Source: Sphingomonas sp. SUN019 (lineage in GTDB: Bacteria; Pseudomonadota; Alphaproteobacteria; Sphingomonadales; Sphingomonadaceae). From it: DNA of 64,000 nucleotides. Made by a program: the position numbers and the translations under genes. Below, one piece after another: positions 8,812 to 18,442 of the stretch. Below the pieces are notes generated by a model. It ran no database searches, was not told the DNA's origin, and saw only the letters and a list, made by a program, of their open reading frames with translations. Numbering within the stretch: the first letter of the stretch is position 1; each line of letters starts with the position of its first letter. The stretch is from the NCBI RefSeq assembly GCF_024758705.1, contig NZ_CP096971.1, positions 3,743,234 through 3,807,233 of the forward strand, given 5' to 3'.

Positions 8812-9462
8812 ATGCGCAATACGGTCATCTTCGATTTCGGCGGGGTCATCACCTCGTCGCCGTTTCAGGCCTTCAACCGGCTGGAGCGCGAACGCGCGCT
8901 GCCAAAGGATTTCATCCGCAAGGTGAATGCGCTGGCCCCGGAAGACAACGCCTGGGCGCGGTTCGAGCGGGCGGAGATCGATTCGGCCGGGTTCGACGCC
9001 TCGTTCGCGGAGGAAGCGAAGGCGCTGGGCCACGAATTGCGCGGAGAGGACGTGCTGGCGGTGCTGGCGGGCGATATCCGGCCGCGGATGGTGCACGCGC
9101 TCGATTGGCTGAAGCGCCACGGCTATCATCTGGGCTGCATCACCAACAACGTGCCCGCGGGCGAAGGCGCGGGGATGGCGCGATCGGCGGACAAGGCGCG
9201 CGAGATGCGCGCGGTGCTGGAGCGGTTCGATTGCGTACTGGAGAGCAGCAAGGTCGGTATCCGCAAGCCCGACCCGCGCATCTACACGATGATGTGCGAT
9301 CATCTGGGCATGACGCCGGATCAATGCGTGTACCTCGACGATCTGGGGATCAACTGCAAACCCGCCGCCGCGCTGGGCATGACCGCGATCAAGGTGGATG
9401 GCGAGGAACAGGCGCTGGCCGATCTGGCGGCGGCGTTGGGGGTAGAGGCGGGCTTGTTCTGA
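8812..9462 (+). CDS. HAD-IA family hydrolase
   Basis: Small haloacid-dehalogenase-like hydrolase, 216 aa. Motif I is FDFGGVIT with the nucleophile Asp8; the usual second Asp is Gly, as in HAD proteins related to the N-domain of epoxide hydrolases. Motif II is CITNN, motif III the lysine in SSKVGIRKPDP, and motif IV VYLDDLGIN. The helical cap is at about residues 15-90. Phosphatase activity is likely, but the substrate is unknown. It lies 28 bp after the DUF2855 gene. Confidence 0.9.
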   Translation: MRNTVIFDFGGVITSSPFQAFNRLERERALPKDFIRKVNALAPEDNAWARFERAEIDSAGFDASFAEEAKALGHELRGEDVLAVLAGDIRPRMVHALDWLKRHGYHLGCITNNVPAGEGAGMARSADKAREMRAVLERFDCVLESSKVGIRKPDPRIYTMMCDHLGMTPDQCVYLDDLGINCKPAAALGMTAIKVDGEEQALADLAAALGVEAGLF

Positions 9463-9539
9463 TCGCTTGCGGGAGGTTGGGTTGACCGCACGCGACGCGC
9501 ATCGGTAACGCCTGCGCCAACATCTTCGGAGACCGTCGC

Positions 9540-10253
9540 ATGAAGAAGCTCTATCCCGATGCCGCCGCCGCGCTCGATGGCCTGCTGTTCGACGGGATGA
9601 CGATCTGTGCGGGCGGGTTCGGCCTCTGCGGGATTCCGGAGCGGCTGATCGACGCGATCCAGGCGGCGGGCACCACGGGTTTGACGATCGCCAGCAACAA
9701 TGCCGGGATCGACGGCGAGGGGCTGGGGAAACTGCTGCGCAGCCGCCAAGTGAAGAAGATGATCTCCAGCTATGTCGGCGAGAACAAGGAGTTCGAGCGG
9801 CAGTATCTGAGCGGCGAGCTGGAGGTGGAATTCTGTCCGCAGGGGACGCTGGCCGAACGCTGCCGTGCGGGCGGGGCGGGGATTCCGGGTTTCTATACCA
9901 AGACCGGCGTCGGCACGCAGGTGGCCGAGGGGAAGGAAGTGAAGACCTTCGACGGCGAGGAATTCATCCTGGAGCGCGGCATCCGCGCCGACCTGGCGAT
10001 CATCAAGGGGTGGAAGGCGGACGAGACGGGCAACCTGATCTTCCGCAAGACCGCGCGCAATTTCAATCAGCCGATGGCGACCGCGGGCAAGGTCTGCGTG
10101 GCGGAGGTGGAGGAAGTGGTGCCGGTCGGCTCGCTCGACCCGGACCATATCCATTTGCCCGGCATCTATGTGAAGCGGATGATCGTCGGCGCGCCGTATG
10201 ACAAGAAGATCGAATTTCGCCTGACGCGCCCGCGCGAGGCCGCGGCGGCGTGA
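9540..10253 (+). CDS. scoA: 3-oxoacid CoA-transferase subunit A
   Basis: Alpha subunit of a succinyl-CoA:3-oxoacid CoA-transferase (SCOT) that activates acetoacetate or a similar ketoacid. The 237-aa protein begins MKKLYPDAAAALDGLLFDGM and contains the glycine-rich CoA-binding region CAGGFGLCGIPERLI; the middle GIPGFYTKTGVGTQVAEGKE is typical of this subunit. The partner subunit B is at 11583-12218, but two unrelated genes intervene. The stop overlaps the GTG start of the next gene. Confidence 0.95.
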   Translation: MKKLYPDAAAALDGLLFDGMTICAGGFGLCGIPERLIDAIQAAGTTGLTIASNNAGIDGEGLGKLLRSRQVKKMISSYVGENKEFERQYLSGELEVEFCPQGTLAERCRAGGAGIPGFYTKTGVGTQVAEGKEVKTFDGEEFILERGIRADLAIIKGWKADETGNLIFRKTARNFNQPMATAGKVCVAEVEEVVPVGSLDPDHIHLPGIYVKRMIVGAPYDKKIEFRLTRPREAAAA

Positions 10254-11281
10254 AACGCAGCGCGCCGATCGCGGTGACGCTGGCCGGAGGGATGTGGGTG
10301 CTGTCCGGTTGCGTGGCGGCCGTGATTCCGGTCGCGGCGGCTGGGGTGATCGGCAAGGGTGCTGCCGAGCGAGGGCAGTCAAAGCCGGCCTCTGCGCCGC
10401 CTGCTGTCGCCAGCGATCCGCCGCGGCCGGGCAAGGTCACATTGCTGCCGCAGGGATCGGTCTTGCCGCCGCCCACCGGCGGGGTGGCGACCGCCGCCGA
10501 TGCCGCGCCGTCTGGCGTGAATGCGCCTGCGGGCATCCAGTATCTGTACGGATCGGGCGAGGCGGCGGCGGTGTCGGTGCAGGCGTGGCGCGAACTGGTG
10601 CGCTACGTCGCGACGAAGGCGTCGGCGCGACCGGCGGACAGCGTCGTGCTTGCCGCCGGAACGACGCTGGCCGCGCCGACCTTCGCGCCGTGCGGGGACA
10701 AGCCGCTGGCGGCGGTATTCGACGTCGACGAGACGGTGCTGCTGAATCTGGGCTTTGAATATGACGCCGCGGGCGGTGCGGCGTTCGACGAAGCGCGCTG
10801 GGCCGCGTGGGAGCGAACGGGCATCGGCAAGAGCGCGGCGGTGCCGGGCGCGGCGGTGGCGCTGGAGGCGCTGCGCACGATGGGCGTGACGGTGGTGTTC
10901 AACACCAATCGTTCGGCCGCCCATGCGACCGCCACGGAACAGGCGATCGCCGCCGCGGGGCTGGGTCTGGCGAAGCATGGCGATACGCTGTTTCTGAAGG
11001 GCGACGACGGCGACGGATCATTCAAGGACGGGCGTCGCGCGAAGATCGCCGGGCGGTATTGCGTGATCGCGATGGGCGGCGACCAGCTCGGCGATTTCAG
11101 CGACCTGTTCAATCGCGGGCAGACCCCGGGCGCTCGACGCGCGGCGGCAATGGCGTCGCCGATCTCGACCAAATGGGGCGCGGGATGGTTCATCCTGCCT
11201 AACCCGGCCTATGGCAGCGCGCTGCGCGGCACGCGCGACGAGATTTTCCCGGCCGACAAGAGATGGAGCCCGGCACCGTGA
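10250..11281 (+). CDS. HAD subfamily IIIB acid phosphatase lipoprotein
   Basis: Predicted outer-membrane or periplasmic acid phosphatase, 343 aa. The N-terminus is a lipoprotein signal ending in the lipobox LSGC (Cys21). A low-complexity Ala/Pro linker (to about residue 90) leads to the HAD domain with motif [10 protein letters not shown] (Asp nucleophile and acid/base Asp), and VVFNTNRS as motif II. The segment [12 protein letters not shown] matches the C-terminal acidic motif of class B-like acid phosphatases. GTG 10250 overlaps the scoA stop by 4 bp. Its place inside the scoA-scoB pair is unexpected. Confidence 0.88.
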   Translation: MKRSAPIAVTLAGGMWVLSGCVAAVIPVAAAGVIGKGAAERGQSKPASAPPAVASDPPRPGKVTLLPQGSVLPPPTGGVATAADAAPSGVNAPAGIQYLYGSGEAAAVSVQAWRELVRYVATKASARPADSVVLAAGTTLAAPTFAPCGDKPLAAVFDVDETVLLNLGFEYDAAGGAAFDEARWAAWERTGIGKSAAVPGAAVALEALRTMGVTVVFNTNRSAAHATATEQAIAAAGLGLAKHGDTLFLKGDDGDGSFKDGRRAKIAGRYCVIAMGGDQLGDFSDLFNRGQTPGARRAAAMASPISTKWGAGWFILPNPAYGSALRGTRDEIFPADKRWSPAP

Positions 11282-11583
11282 GTCGCGACAAGCCAGGCGC
11301 GATCGACCTTCCCGATGGTTTGCTGACCGATCAATCGGCCGAGGTTGCGCGCATCTGGGTGACCAACAATGCCGGGTCGACCGTGTTGATCGACGCGGAG
11401 GTGCTCGCCGATCCGGAGGTGTTCGGGTATCTGCTGGCCGATACGGCGCGCCACGCGGCAAAGGCCTATGCGCAGGCTGGAAATCTGGACGAGGACGCGT
11501 CCCTGCAGGCGATCGTCGACGGTCTGGGCAAGGAATTGCGCGAGCAGTTCAACACCATCACACCAACGAAACGGAGCAACTGA
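11263..11583 (+). CDS. DUF5076 domain-containing protein
   Basis: A 106-aa acidic protein resembling the DUF5076 family of alphaproteobacteria, function unknown. It contains a beta-rich stretch ([20 protein letters not shown]) and a helical C-terminus ([18 protein letters not shown]). ATG 11263 lies inside the preceding gene; GTG 11278, with GGAG 9 bp upstream and a GTGA overlap of the previous stop, is an equally good start. Its stop overlaps the ATG of scoB, so translation is coupled. Confidence 0.8.
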   Translation: MEPGTVSRDKPGAIDLPDGLLTDQSAEVARIWVTNNAGSTVLIDAEVLADPEVFGYLLADTARHAAKAYAQAGNLDEDASLQAIVDGLGKELREQFNTITPTKRSN

Positions 11584-12218
11584 TGCCTTGGGATCGCAAC
11601 CAGATGGCGGCGCGCGCGGCGAAGGAGTTGCGCGACGGCTATTACGTCAATCTCGGCATCGGCATCCCGACTTTGGTGGCGAATAACATTCCCGAGGGGA
11701 TGACGGTCACGCTGCAGTCGGAGAACGGGATGCTCGGGATCGGGCCGTTTCCGTATGAGGGGGAGGAAGACGCCGACCTGATCAACGCGGGCAAGCAGAC
11801 GATCAGCGAATTGCCGAACTCCGCTTATTTCAGCAGCGCCGACAGCTTCGCGATGATCCGCGGCGGGCATATCGACCTGACCGTGCTGGGCGCGATGGAG
11901 GTGGCCGAGAATGGCGACATCGCGAACTGGATGATTCCGGGCAAGATGATCAAGGGCATGGGCGGCGCGATGGACCTGGTCGCTGGGGTGAAGAAGATCA
12001 TCGTCGTGATGGAGCACACGTCGAAGGATGGTTCGCCCAAGTTCATTCCCGCCTGCACCCTGCCGCTGACGGGCAAGAACGTGGTCGACATGATCGTGAC
12101 CGATCTGTGCGTGTTCCAGCGCGTCGATCACGACAGCGCGTTCAAGCTGGTCGAGCTGGCGCCGGGCGTGACCGCGGACGACGTGGCGGCGAAGACGACA
12201 GCGGCCTACGACGCCTGA
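11583..12218 (+). CDS. scoB: 3-oxoacid CoA-transferase subunit B
   Basis: Beta subunit of the CoA-transferase, 211 aa. The catalytic glutamate is in [12 protein letters not shown], which forms the enzyme-CoA thioester, and the subunit signature [13 protein letters not shown] precedes it. [14 protein letters not shown] and the C-terminal [11 protein letters not shown] are also typical. The ATG overlaps the stop of the DUF5076 gene, and the stop overlaps the ATG of the following hydrolase, so the string scoA to 13123 is a single translationally coupled operon. Confidence 0.96.
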   Translation: MPWDRNQMAARAAKELRDGYYVNLGIGIPTLVANNIPEGMTVTLQSENGMLGIGPFPYEGEEDADLINAGKQTISELPNSAYFSSADSFAMIRGGHIDLTVLGAMEVAENGDIANWMIPGKMIKGMGGAMDLVAGVKKIIVVMEHTSKDGSPKFIPACTLPLTGKNVVDMIVTDLCVFQRVDHDSAFKLVELAPGVTADDVAAKTTAAYDA

Positions 12219-13123
12219 TGCGGCGCCGGATCCTGGCGATCGTCGTCGCGGTGATCGCCGGGATCGGGCTTACCGCGGCGTCGGCGTCGCCGCCGTCGCT
12301 GCTGAGCTTCCTCGACGGGATTGTCGGTGGCGGGCGCGGCACGTCGCGCGTCGGGACCGCGATCCCGTTCGGTACGCATGGCCAGACGCTGGACGTGTGG
12401 CGGCCATTGGGCGGTCCGATCAAGGGGCTGCCGGTGCTGATCTTCTATTACGGCGGCGGCTGGGTGAAGGGCGATCGGGCGGCCTATGCGTTTGCCGCGC
12501 GTGCCTATGCGAAGGCGGGGTTCGTCGTTGTGGTGCCCGATTACCGCAAGGTGCCCGACGTGCGCTTCCCGGCGTTTCTGGAGGATGGCGCGGAGGCAGT
12601 GCGGTGGGCGCGCGATCACGCGGCGGCGTATCGCGGCGATCCGGCGCGGATCGCGCTGGCGGGGCATTCGGCGGGCGCGCATACCGCAGTGCTGCTGGCG
12701 CTCGATCCGCGCTGGTTGCGTGGGGCGGGAGTCGCGCCGGGCGTGGTGAAGGCGGCGGTCGGGCTGTCCGGGCCGTATGATTTCTATCCCTTCACCGGGC
12801 GTGCGATCGACGCGATGGGGCAGTGGCCGCGGCCGACGGAGACGCAGCCGATTGCCTTTGCGCGCGCCGATGCGCCGCCGCTGATGCTGGTGACCGGCAC
12901 GAACGACACCACCGTCCGCCCGAAGAATGCGCGCAATCTGGCGGCGAAGCTGAAGGCGGTCGGCGCGACCGTCGTCGAGCGCGAATATGACGGCCTCGGG
13001 CATGAGGACGTCGCGATGGCGCTGTCGAAGCCGTTCCGCGGCAAGGCCCCAGTGCTGGCCGACAGCGTCGCGTTCCTGCAGCGTTACGATCGTTCCGCTG
13101 TCTCCGGCATCGCGAACCAGTAG
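12218..13123 (+). CDS. exported alpha/beta hydrolase (carboxylesterase-like)
   Basis: Serine esterase with an N-terminal signal peptide (about residues 1-24). The fold is of the BD-FAE / hormone-sensitive-lipase type, with the oxyanion motif YYGGGWVKGDR in the place of HGGG, the nucleophile motif AGHSAGAH, an acid residue in GTNDTTV and His in YDGLGHED. It is 301 aa long. It is translationally coupled to scoB, which suggests a possible role in releasing a CoA-transferase substrate such as a short hydroxyalkanoate; this is inference. Its last 40 bp overlap the convergent MFS gene. Confidence 0.88.
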   Translation: MRRRILAIVVAVIAGIGLTAASASPPSLLSFLDGIVGGGRGTSRVGTAIPFGTHGQTLDVWRPLGGPIKGLPVLIFYYGGGWVKGDRAAYAFAARAYAKAGFVVVVPDYRKVPDVRFPAFLEDGAEAVRWARDHAAAYRGDPARIALAGHSAGAHTAVLLALDPRWLRGAGVAPGVVKAAVGLSGPYDFYPFTGRAIDAMGQWPRPTETQPIAFARADAPPLMLVTGTNDTTVRPKNARNLAAKLKAVGATVVEREYDGLGHEDVAMALSKPFRGKAPVLADSVAFLQRYDRSAVSGIANQ

Positions 13124-14345
13124 AGCGCAAGGCCAACGGCAGCAATCGCGGCGAGGACCAGGAACGCCAGGTTGTATCCGCCGAACACGATCAGTGTCCC
13201 CGCCAGCGTCGTGCTGAGCGCGCCGCCCAGGCCTTGGACCGTCGACACCGCGCCCTGCGCTGCGTTGAAACGACCACTGCCGCGCGTCACCGCCGCGATC
13301 ACGACAGGAAACAACGCCCCGAAGATGCCCGCGCCGATGCCGTCGAGCAGCTGGACGAACAGCAGCCACGCCGCGCCGTCCGAGAAAGTGTAAAGTATGC
13401 CGCGCAGCGCCAGCACCGCGAAACCGACGAGGAAGATCGGCTTGTGCCCCCAGTGATCGGCGTATTTGCCGACGATGACCGCGACCGGGACCATCACCAA
13501 TTGCGCGCCGACGATGCACGCTGCGATCAGCGAGGTCGCCTGGCCGCCGCCGACTTCGCGCGCGAGCAATTGTCCGACCGAGGGCAACATGGCGGCGTTG
13601 GCGAGGTGGAAGGCGAAGGCGGAAACCGCGAAGATCGCGAGCGCGGGGGTGTGCGTCAGCGTCTGCCACATCGACGGCGCGGGGCCATGATCCTCGCCCT
13701 TCTTGGTATCAAGTCCGCGCGCGACGTCGTGGTCGATCGCCTTCGCCGGGATGGACAGCGTGGCGGCGATCGACAGCGCGGCGAGACCACCCATCAGCCA
13801 GAACACCACTTGCGGGCCGAATTTCCATGCCAGACCGCCGGCCAGTGCGGCGGCGACCGCATTGCCGGCGTGGTTGAACGCTTCGTTCCGCCCGACGCGC
13901 GCGGTGAACGCCTTCGCGCCGACGATGCCGAGCGTGATGCCGGTGATTGCGGGGGCAAAGACCGCACCCGCCATCGCCGCCAGCGACTGCGTGACCGCGA
14001 CCGCGGTGAAGCCGGAGACGAAGGGCAGCGACACCGACGCCAGCGTCACCACCACGGCGGCGGCGACCAGCAAGGCGCTCTTGGCATCGATGCGATCAAC
14101 CAACGCGCCGCGGGCGTGGTGGCCAACAGCCCGGCGATCCCCGCGATCGTCATGATCATGCCAGCCGTCGCCTCGTTCCAGCCGTGCGCCGGGCCGCGCA
14201 CCGCGACGAGATAGATCGCGAGGTACGGCCCAAGGCCATCGCGCACGTCGGCGAGGAAGAAATTCAGCGCATCGAGCGGGCGGCGCGCGTCGTCGGGGGC
14301 GGCGCGCGGCGGGATGGCGGGAACGGGCGGTGCGAGGCTGGCCAT
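13084..14345 (-). pseudogene. MFS transporter interrupted by a -1 frameshift
   Basis: Twelve-helix major facilitator. The N-terminal part from ATG 14345 (MASLAPPVPA, then FFLADVRDGLGPYLAIYL and a second helix ending GLLATTP) runs into another frame near 14110. The remainder, from ALVDRIDAKSALL to the end at 13084, is intact in the shifted frame. Joining the two restores the expected TPAGALVDR loop between helices 2 and 3. Adding one C to the run at 14108-14109 on the plus strand repairs the reading frame. There are no other lesions, so this is either a recent mutation or a sequencing error. Substrate unknown. Confidence 0.85.
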
Positions 14346-14421
14346 GGTCCGTTCCCTGGATTCGATCTCGCGCAAACTCGCAGGCTCGCCAAACGCTCCC
14401 TCGCGCGGGTAAACACCTGCC

Positions 14422-15381
14422 ATGCACATATTGTTGACCGGATCGTCGGGCTGGCTCGGGCGCTTTCTGGCCCCGCGATTGCGCGCGGCGGGGCATCGCG
14501 TGACGGGACTGGACGTGGCGGCGGGGCCGGATACCGATGTGATCGGATCGGTCGCCGATCGCGCGGTGGTCGATGCGGCGTTCGCGCGTGGCGTGGATGC
14601 GGTGGTCCACGGCGGCGCGCTGCACAAGCCCGACATCGTGCGCTATCCGCGGCAGACGTTCGTCGACGTGAACGTGACGGGGACGCTGAATTTGCTCGAA
14701 GCCGCGGTCGCTGTCGGATGCGAGCGGTTCGTATTCACCTCGACCACCTCGCTGATGATCAGCCATGCGATTCGGGCGGGCGCGGGCGACGCGGCGGTGT
14801 GGATCGACGAGACGCTCAGCCCCCTGACCCCGCGGAACATCTATGGCGTGACGAAGCTGGCGGCAGAGCGGTTGTGCCGGTTGGTGCATGACGAGGACGG
14901 ATTGCCGATCGTCATCCTGCGCACCGGGCGGTTCTTTCCCGAGGAGGACGACACGCACCGCGCGCTGCCGGGCGAGAACATGAAGGCGAACGAGTTGCTG
15001 CACCGTCGGCTGACCGTCGAGGATGCGGCGGACGCGCATCTCGCGGCGCTGGAGCGTGCGCCGGGTGTCGGGTTCGGGACGTACATCGTTTCCGCGCCGA
15101 CGCCGTTCGCGCCGGGTGATGCTGCCGCGTTGAGGCACGATGCGCCTGCGGTGATTGCGCGGTATTTTCCTGATGTTGCGGCGCTTTATGCCGCGCGCGG
15201 CTGGGCGCTGCCCGCGACGATCGACCGCGTATATGACGCTGCGTTGATCGAGCGCGATCTCGGCTTTCGCTGCAAGACCCATTTCGCGGCAGTGTTGGAG
15301 GCGCTGCGAATGGGGCAGGCGTCGCCGGTCGCGCATGACGCACATTATGTTTCGCCGAAGGAGCGCGTTGCGACGCGATAA
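14422..15381 (+). CDS. NAD(P)-dependent epimerase/dehydratase
   Basis: Extended short-chain dehydrogenase, 319 aa. The Rossmann motif GSSGWLGRFL is at residues 7-16, the catalytic YxxxK is in NIYGVTKLAAERL, and the preceding FTSTTSLM supplies the Ser/Thr. Substrate is probably a nucleotide sugar or a similar hydroxy compound, but the C-terminal half gives no clear specificity. It lies between the frameshifted MFS gene and leuC, with no sugar-pathway neighbours, so no role is assigned. Confidence 0.88.
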   Translation: MHILLTGSSGWLGRFLAPRLRAAGHRVTGLDVAAGPDTDVIGSVADRAVVDAAFARGVDAVVHGGALHKPDIVRYPRQTFVDVNVTGTLNLLEAAVAVGCERFVFTSTTSLMISHAIRAGAGDAAVWIDETLSPLTPRNIYGVTKLAAERLCRLVHDEDGLPIVILRTGRFFPEEDDTHRALPGENMKANELLHRRLTVEDAADAHLAALERAPGVGFGTYIVSAPTPFAPGDAAALRHDAPAVIARYFPDVAALYAARGWALPATIDRVYDAALIERDLGFRCKTHFAAVLEALRMGQASPVAHDAHYVSPKERVATR

Positions 15382-15420
15382 TTGCGTTCGCGGCGATTTG
15401 GGTTAATGACGCGGTGCATC

Positions 15421-16851
15421 ATGGCAAGCCGACCGCTCACGCTATACGAAAAGGTCTGGGCCGCGCATGTCGTCGAGCGGCGCGACGACGGGACGTGCCT
15501 GATCTACATCGATCGCCATCTGGTGCACGAGGTCACCAGCCCGCAGGCGTTCGAGGGGTTGCGCGCAGCGGGGCGGAAGGTGCGGCGGCCCGATCTGACG
15601 CTGGCGGTGCCCGATCACAACCTGCCGACCACGCCGCGGGTCGATGCTGCGGGCCATGAGTTGCCGATCTCGGATCGGGAGAGTGCGGAACAGCTGGATA
15701 CGCTGCGGCGCAACGTCGCCGAATTCGGCGTGCCGTATATCGACGCGCTCGCCGCCGAACAGGGCATCGTCCACGTGATCGGGCCGGAACAGGGCTTCAC
15801 GTTGCCGGGCACGACGATGGTGTGCGGCGACAGCCATACTTCGGCGCACGGCGCGCTGGGCGCGCTGGCGTTCGGAATCGGGACGAGCGAGGTCGAGCAT
15901 GTGCTCGCCACGCAGACGTTGTTGCTCGCCCAGTCGAAGACGATGGAGATCCGCGTCGACGGGACGCAGGGGTTCGGCGTCAGCCCCAAGGACGTGATCC
16001 TGGCGATCATCGGCAAGATCGGTGCGGCGGGCGGGACCGGGCATGTGATCGAGTTCACCGGATCGGTGATCCGCGAGATGTCGATCGAGGGTCGGCTGAC
16101 TATCGCCAACATGTCGATCGAGGGTGGCGCGCGCGCGGGCATGATCGCGCCGGACGAGACGACCTTCGCTTATCTGAAGGGCCGGCCGATGGCTCCGACG
16201 GGGCTGGATTGGGACAAAGCGGTGGCGTGGTGGCGCACGCTGACGACTGATCCGGGTGCGACCTACGACAAGACGGTCGTGATCGACGCCGCCGATATTT
16301 CGCCCGCGCTGACGTGGGGGACCAGCCCCGAGGATGTGGTGTCGATCACCGGGGTGGTGCCCGAACCGACGAGTTTCGCCGATCCGTCGAAACAGGATGC
16401 GGCGCGCAAATCGCTCGACTACATGGGGCTGACGCCGGGCACGCGGATGCAGGACGTCGCAATCCAGCACGTGTTCATCGGATCGTGCACCAACAGCCGG
16501 ATTGAGGACTTGCGCGCCGCCGCCGCGGTCGCGAGCGGTCGCCACGTGGCCGACGGGGTGCGCGCGATGGTGGTGCCGGGATCGGGGCTGGTGAAGCGGC
16601 AGGCGGAGGCCGAGGGGCTCGACCGCGTGTTCACGCAGGCGGGCTTCGAATGGCGCGAGCCGGGGTGTTCGATGTGCCTGGCGATGAACCCGGACAAGGT
16701 GCCGCCGGGCGAACGCTGCGCCAGTACCTCGAACCGCAATTTCGTCGGGCGGCAGGGGCCGGGGGCGCGAACGCATCTGCTCAGCCCCGCGATGGCGGCG
16801 GCGGCGGCGGTGACGGGCCGGTTGAGCGATGTGCGTGAGTTGATGACGTAA
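15421..16851 (+). CDS. leuC: 3-isopropylmalate dehydratase large subunit
   Basis: Aconitase-family enzyme of leucine biosynthesis (2-isopropylmalate to 3-isopropylmalate), working with LeuD. The 476-aa protein starts [18 protein letters not shown], contains the substrate motif [15 protein letters not shown], and holds the [4Fe-4S] cysteines in GSCTNSR and [10 protein letters not shown]. Earlier in-frame starts (ATG 15406, TTG 15382) lack family support. The downstream partner leuD begins 961 bp later, with two inserted genes. Confidence 0.96.
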   Translation: MASRPLTLYEKVWAAHVVERRDDGTCLIYIDRHLVHEVTSPQAFEGLRAAGRKVRRPDLTLAVPDHNLPTTPRVDAAGHELPISDRESAEQLDTLRRNVAEFGVPYIDALAAEQGIVHVIGPEQGFTLPGTTMVCGDSHTSAHGALGALAFGIGTSEVEHVLATQTLLLAQSKTMEIRVDGTQGFGVSPKDVILAIIGKIGAAGGTGHVIEFTGSVIREMSIEGRLTIANMSIEGGARAGMIAPDETTFAYLKGRPMAPTGLDWDKAVAWWRTLTTDPGATYDKTVVIDAADISPALTWGTSPEDVVSITGVVPEPTSFADPSKQDAARKSLDYMGLTPGTRMQDVAIQHVFIGSCTNSRIEDLRAAAAVASGRHVADGVRAMVVPGSGLVKRQAEAEGLDRVFTQAGFEWREPGCSMCLAMNPDKVPPGERCASTSNRNFVGRQGPGARTHLLSPAMAAAAAVTGRLSDVRELMT

Positions 16852-16875
16852 CGACAATAAAATGGGGTCGGGACA

Positions 16876-16980
16876 ATGAAGAAGATTCTGGTGCTGCTGA
16901 TCGCTGGATCGGTACTGAGCGGGGTGGCGGCCTACGCCGCGATCGCCAAGCCTGCGAGTTTCGTGAAGAAGGCGCGCTAA
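16876..16980 (+). CDS. 34-aa hydrophobic small protein
   Basis: Short frame from ATG 16876 encoding MKKILVLLIAGSVLSGVAAY and a basic tail ending FVKKAR. The sequence is one hydrophobic helix with a KK start, resembling a small membrane peptide or an uncleaved signal. A GGGTCGGGACA leader precedes the ATG, 24 bp after leuC, and the next start is 2 bp after its stop, so the spacing suits a translated gene in the leuC-leuD operon. No function is recognised. Confidence 0.6.
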   Translation: MKKILVLLIAGSVLSGVAAYAAIAKPASFVKKAR

Positions 16981-16982
16981 GC

Positions 16983-17813
16983 GTGCGCCGCGCGGGCCTG
17001 GCCCTGATCGCCGCGGTGGCGCTGATGGGACAGGCCGCGCCGCCGGCTGCCGTCGATATAGCATTGTGGCGGCTTGACTGCGGCCGGATCGAGACATCGG
17101 GATTTGCAGCGTTCAGCGATACCGGACGGTATGACGGCAAATCATACAAGCTCGTCGACAGCTGCTATCTGATCAAGCACGGCGCGGATTACATGCTGTG
17201 GGATACCGGGCTGTCGCGCGACATGCTCGGCAAGACGGTGTCCGATGGCAAGGACAAGGCGACCCTGACGACCACGATCGTCGATCAATTGCGGTCGATC
17301 GGCGTGTCCCCCGCAGCGGTACGCTATGTCGGGATCAGCCATTATCACGACGATCATACCGGCCAGGCGGGGGATTTTCCCGCGGCGACGCTGCTGATCG
17401 GCGCGGAGGACTGGGCGGTCATCGACAGCGCCGAAGGTCGCAAGCGTTCCCCGAAGGCTTTCGGCCCGTGGCGTGCGAAGCAGGCGAAGGTCGATCCCTT
17501 TGCGGGCGACCGCGATGTGTTCGGCGACGGGACCGTGACGATGCTCGGGATGCCCGGACACACGCCGGGGCATCATGCGTTGCTGGTGAAGCTGCGCGAG
17601 AAAGGGCCGGTCCTGCTATCGGGCGACCAGTTCCACGCGACCGAAAGCTTCCGCTACAATCAGGTGCCTGCGTTCAACACGAACCGCGCCGACACGCTGG
17701 CGTCGAGCGGGCGGTTTCGTGAGATCGCGGTCAATCAACGCGCCACGATCATCATCCAGCACGAGCCCGACGACGTCGATGATTTGCCGGCCTTTCCGAA
17801 GGCGGCGCGCTGA
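16983..17813 (+). CDS. exported MBL-fold metallo-hydrolase
   Basis: Metallo-beta-lactamase superfamily protein of 276 aa with an N-terminal signal peptide ([20 protein letters not shown]). The zinc motif is SHYHDDHTG, followed by a His in [10 protein letters not shown], the Asp in SGDQFH and a C-terminal His in IIQHEPDD. The layout resembles N-acyl-homoserine-lactone lactonases, but other hydrolases share it. It starts at GTG 16983 two bases after the small protein and its stop overlaps the leuD ATG, so it is fully embedded in the leu operon. A link to leucine synthesis is not evident. Confidence 0.88.
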   Translation: MRRAGLALIAAVALMGQAAPPAAVDIALWRLDCGRIETSGFAAFSDTGRYDGKSYKLVDSCYLIKHGADYMLWDTGLSRDMLGKTVSDGKDKATLTTTIVDQLRSIGVSPAAVRYVGISHYHDDHTGQAGDFPAATLLIGAEDWAVIDSAEGRKRSPKAFGPWRAKQAKVDPFAGDRDVFGDGTVTMLGMPGHTPGHHALLVKLREKGPVLLSGDQFHATESFRYNQVPAFNTNRADTLASSGRFREIAVNQRATIIIQHEPDDVDDLPAFPKAAR

Positions 17814-18442
17814 TGGCGCCCGTCTCGCAGGTTTCGGGCAAGGCCTATCCGTGGGGGGCGAAGAACGTCGACACCGACGTCATCATCCCCGCACACTGGC
17901 TGAAAACGATCTCGCGAACGGGACTTGGCAAGGGCGCATTCGAGACATTGCGCAAGGATCCGGGGAATATCTTCGACGATCCGGCCTATGCGGGGTCGCC
18001 GATCCTGATCGCGGGCGACAATTTCGGATGCGGATCGAGCCGGGAGCACGCCGCCTGGGCGCTGGGCGACATGGGGATCAGGGCGGTGATCGCGCCGTCG
18101 TTCTCGGACATATTTTCGGGCAATGCGTTCAAGAACGGAATCATACCCGTCGTTCTGCCGCAGGAAGCGATCGACCGGTTGATCGAGGTGGCCAAGACGG
18201 ATTCGGTCACGATCGATCTGGAGACGATGACGGTCACCACGCCCTTCCAAGACCGCTTTTCCTTCGATCTCGACCCGTTCCGCCGCCAGTGCCTGATGGA
18301 GGGGCTGGACGAGGTCGGGCTGACGCTGGCAAGGGATACCGCGATTTCAAATTACGAGGCGATGCTGTCCGAGCACCGCCCGTGGATTGCGGGAGAGAGC
18401 CGAAATGCGAGCATTGCTGTCGAGGGCGCCGGGCGGACCTGA
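17813..18442 (+). CDS. leuD: 3-isopropylmalate dehydratase small subunit
   Basis: Swivelling subunit of the LeuCD dehydratase, 209 aa. The motif [15 protein letters not shown] is followed by [17 protein letters not shown], which positions the substrate over the iron-sulfur cluster of LeuC. The ATG overlaps the stop of the MBL gene. The C-terminal extension after HRPWIAGE overlaps the next gene by 38 bp and is probably dispensable. Confidence 0.96.
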   Translation: MAPVSQVSGKAYPWGAKNVDTDVIIPAHWLKTISRTGLGKGAFETLRKDPGNIFDDPAYAGSPILIAGDNFGCGSSREHAAWALGDMGIRAVIAPSFSDIFSGNAFKNGIIPVVLPQEAIDRLIEVAKTDSVTIDLETMTVTTPFQDRFSFDLDPFRRQCLMEGLDEVGLTLARDTAISNYEAMLSEHRPWIAGESRNASIAVEGAGRT

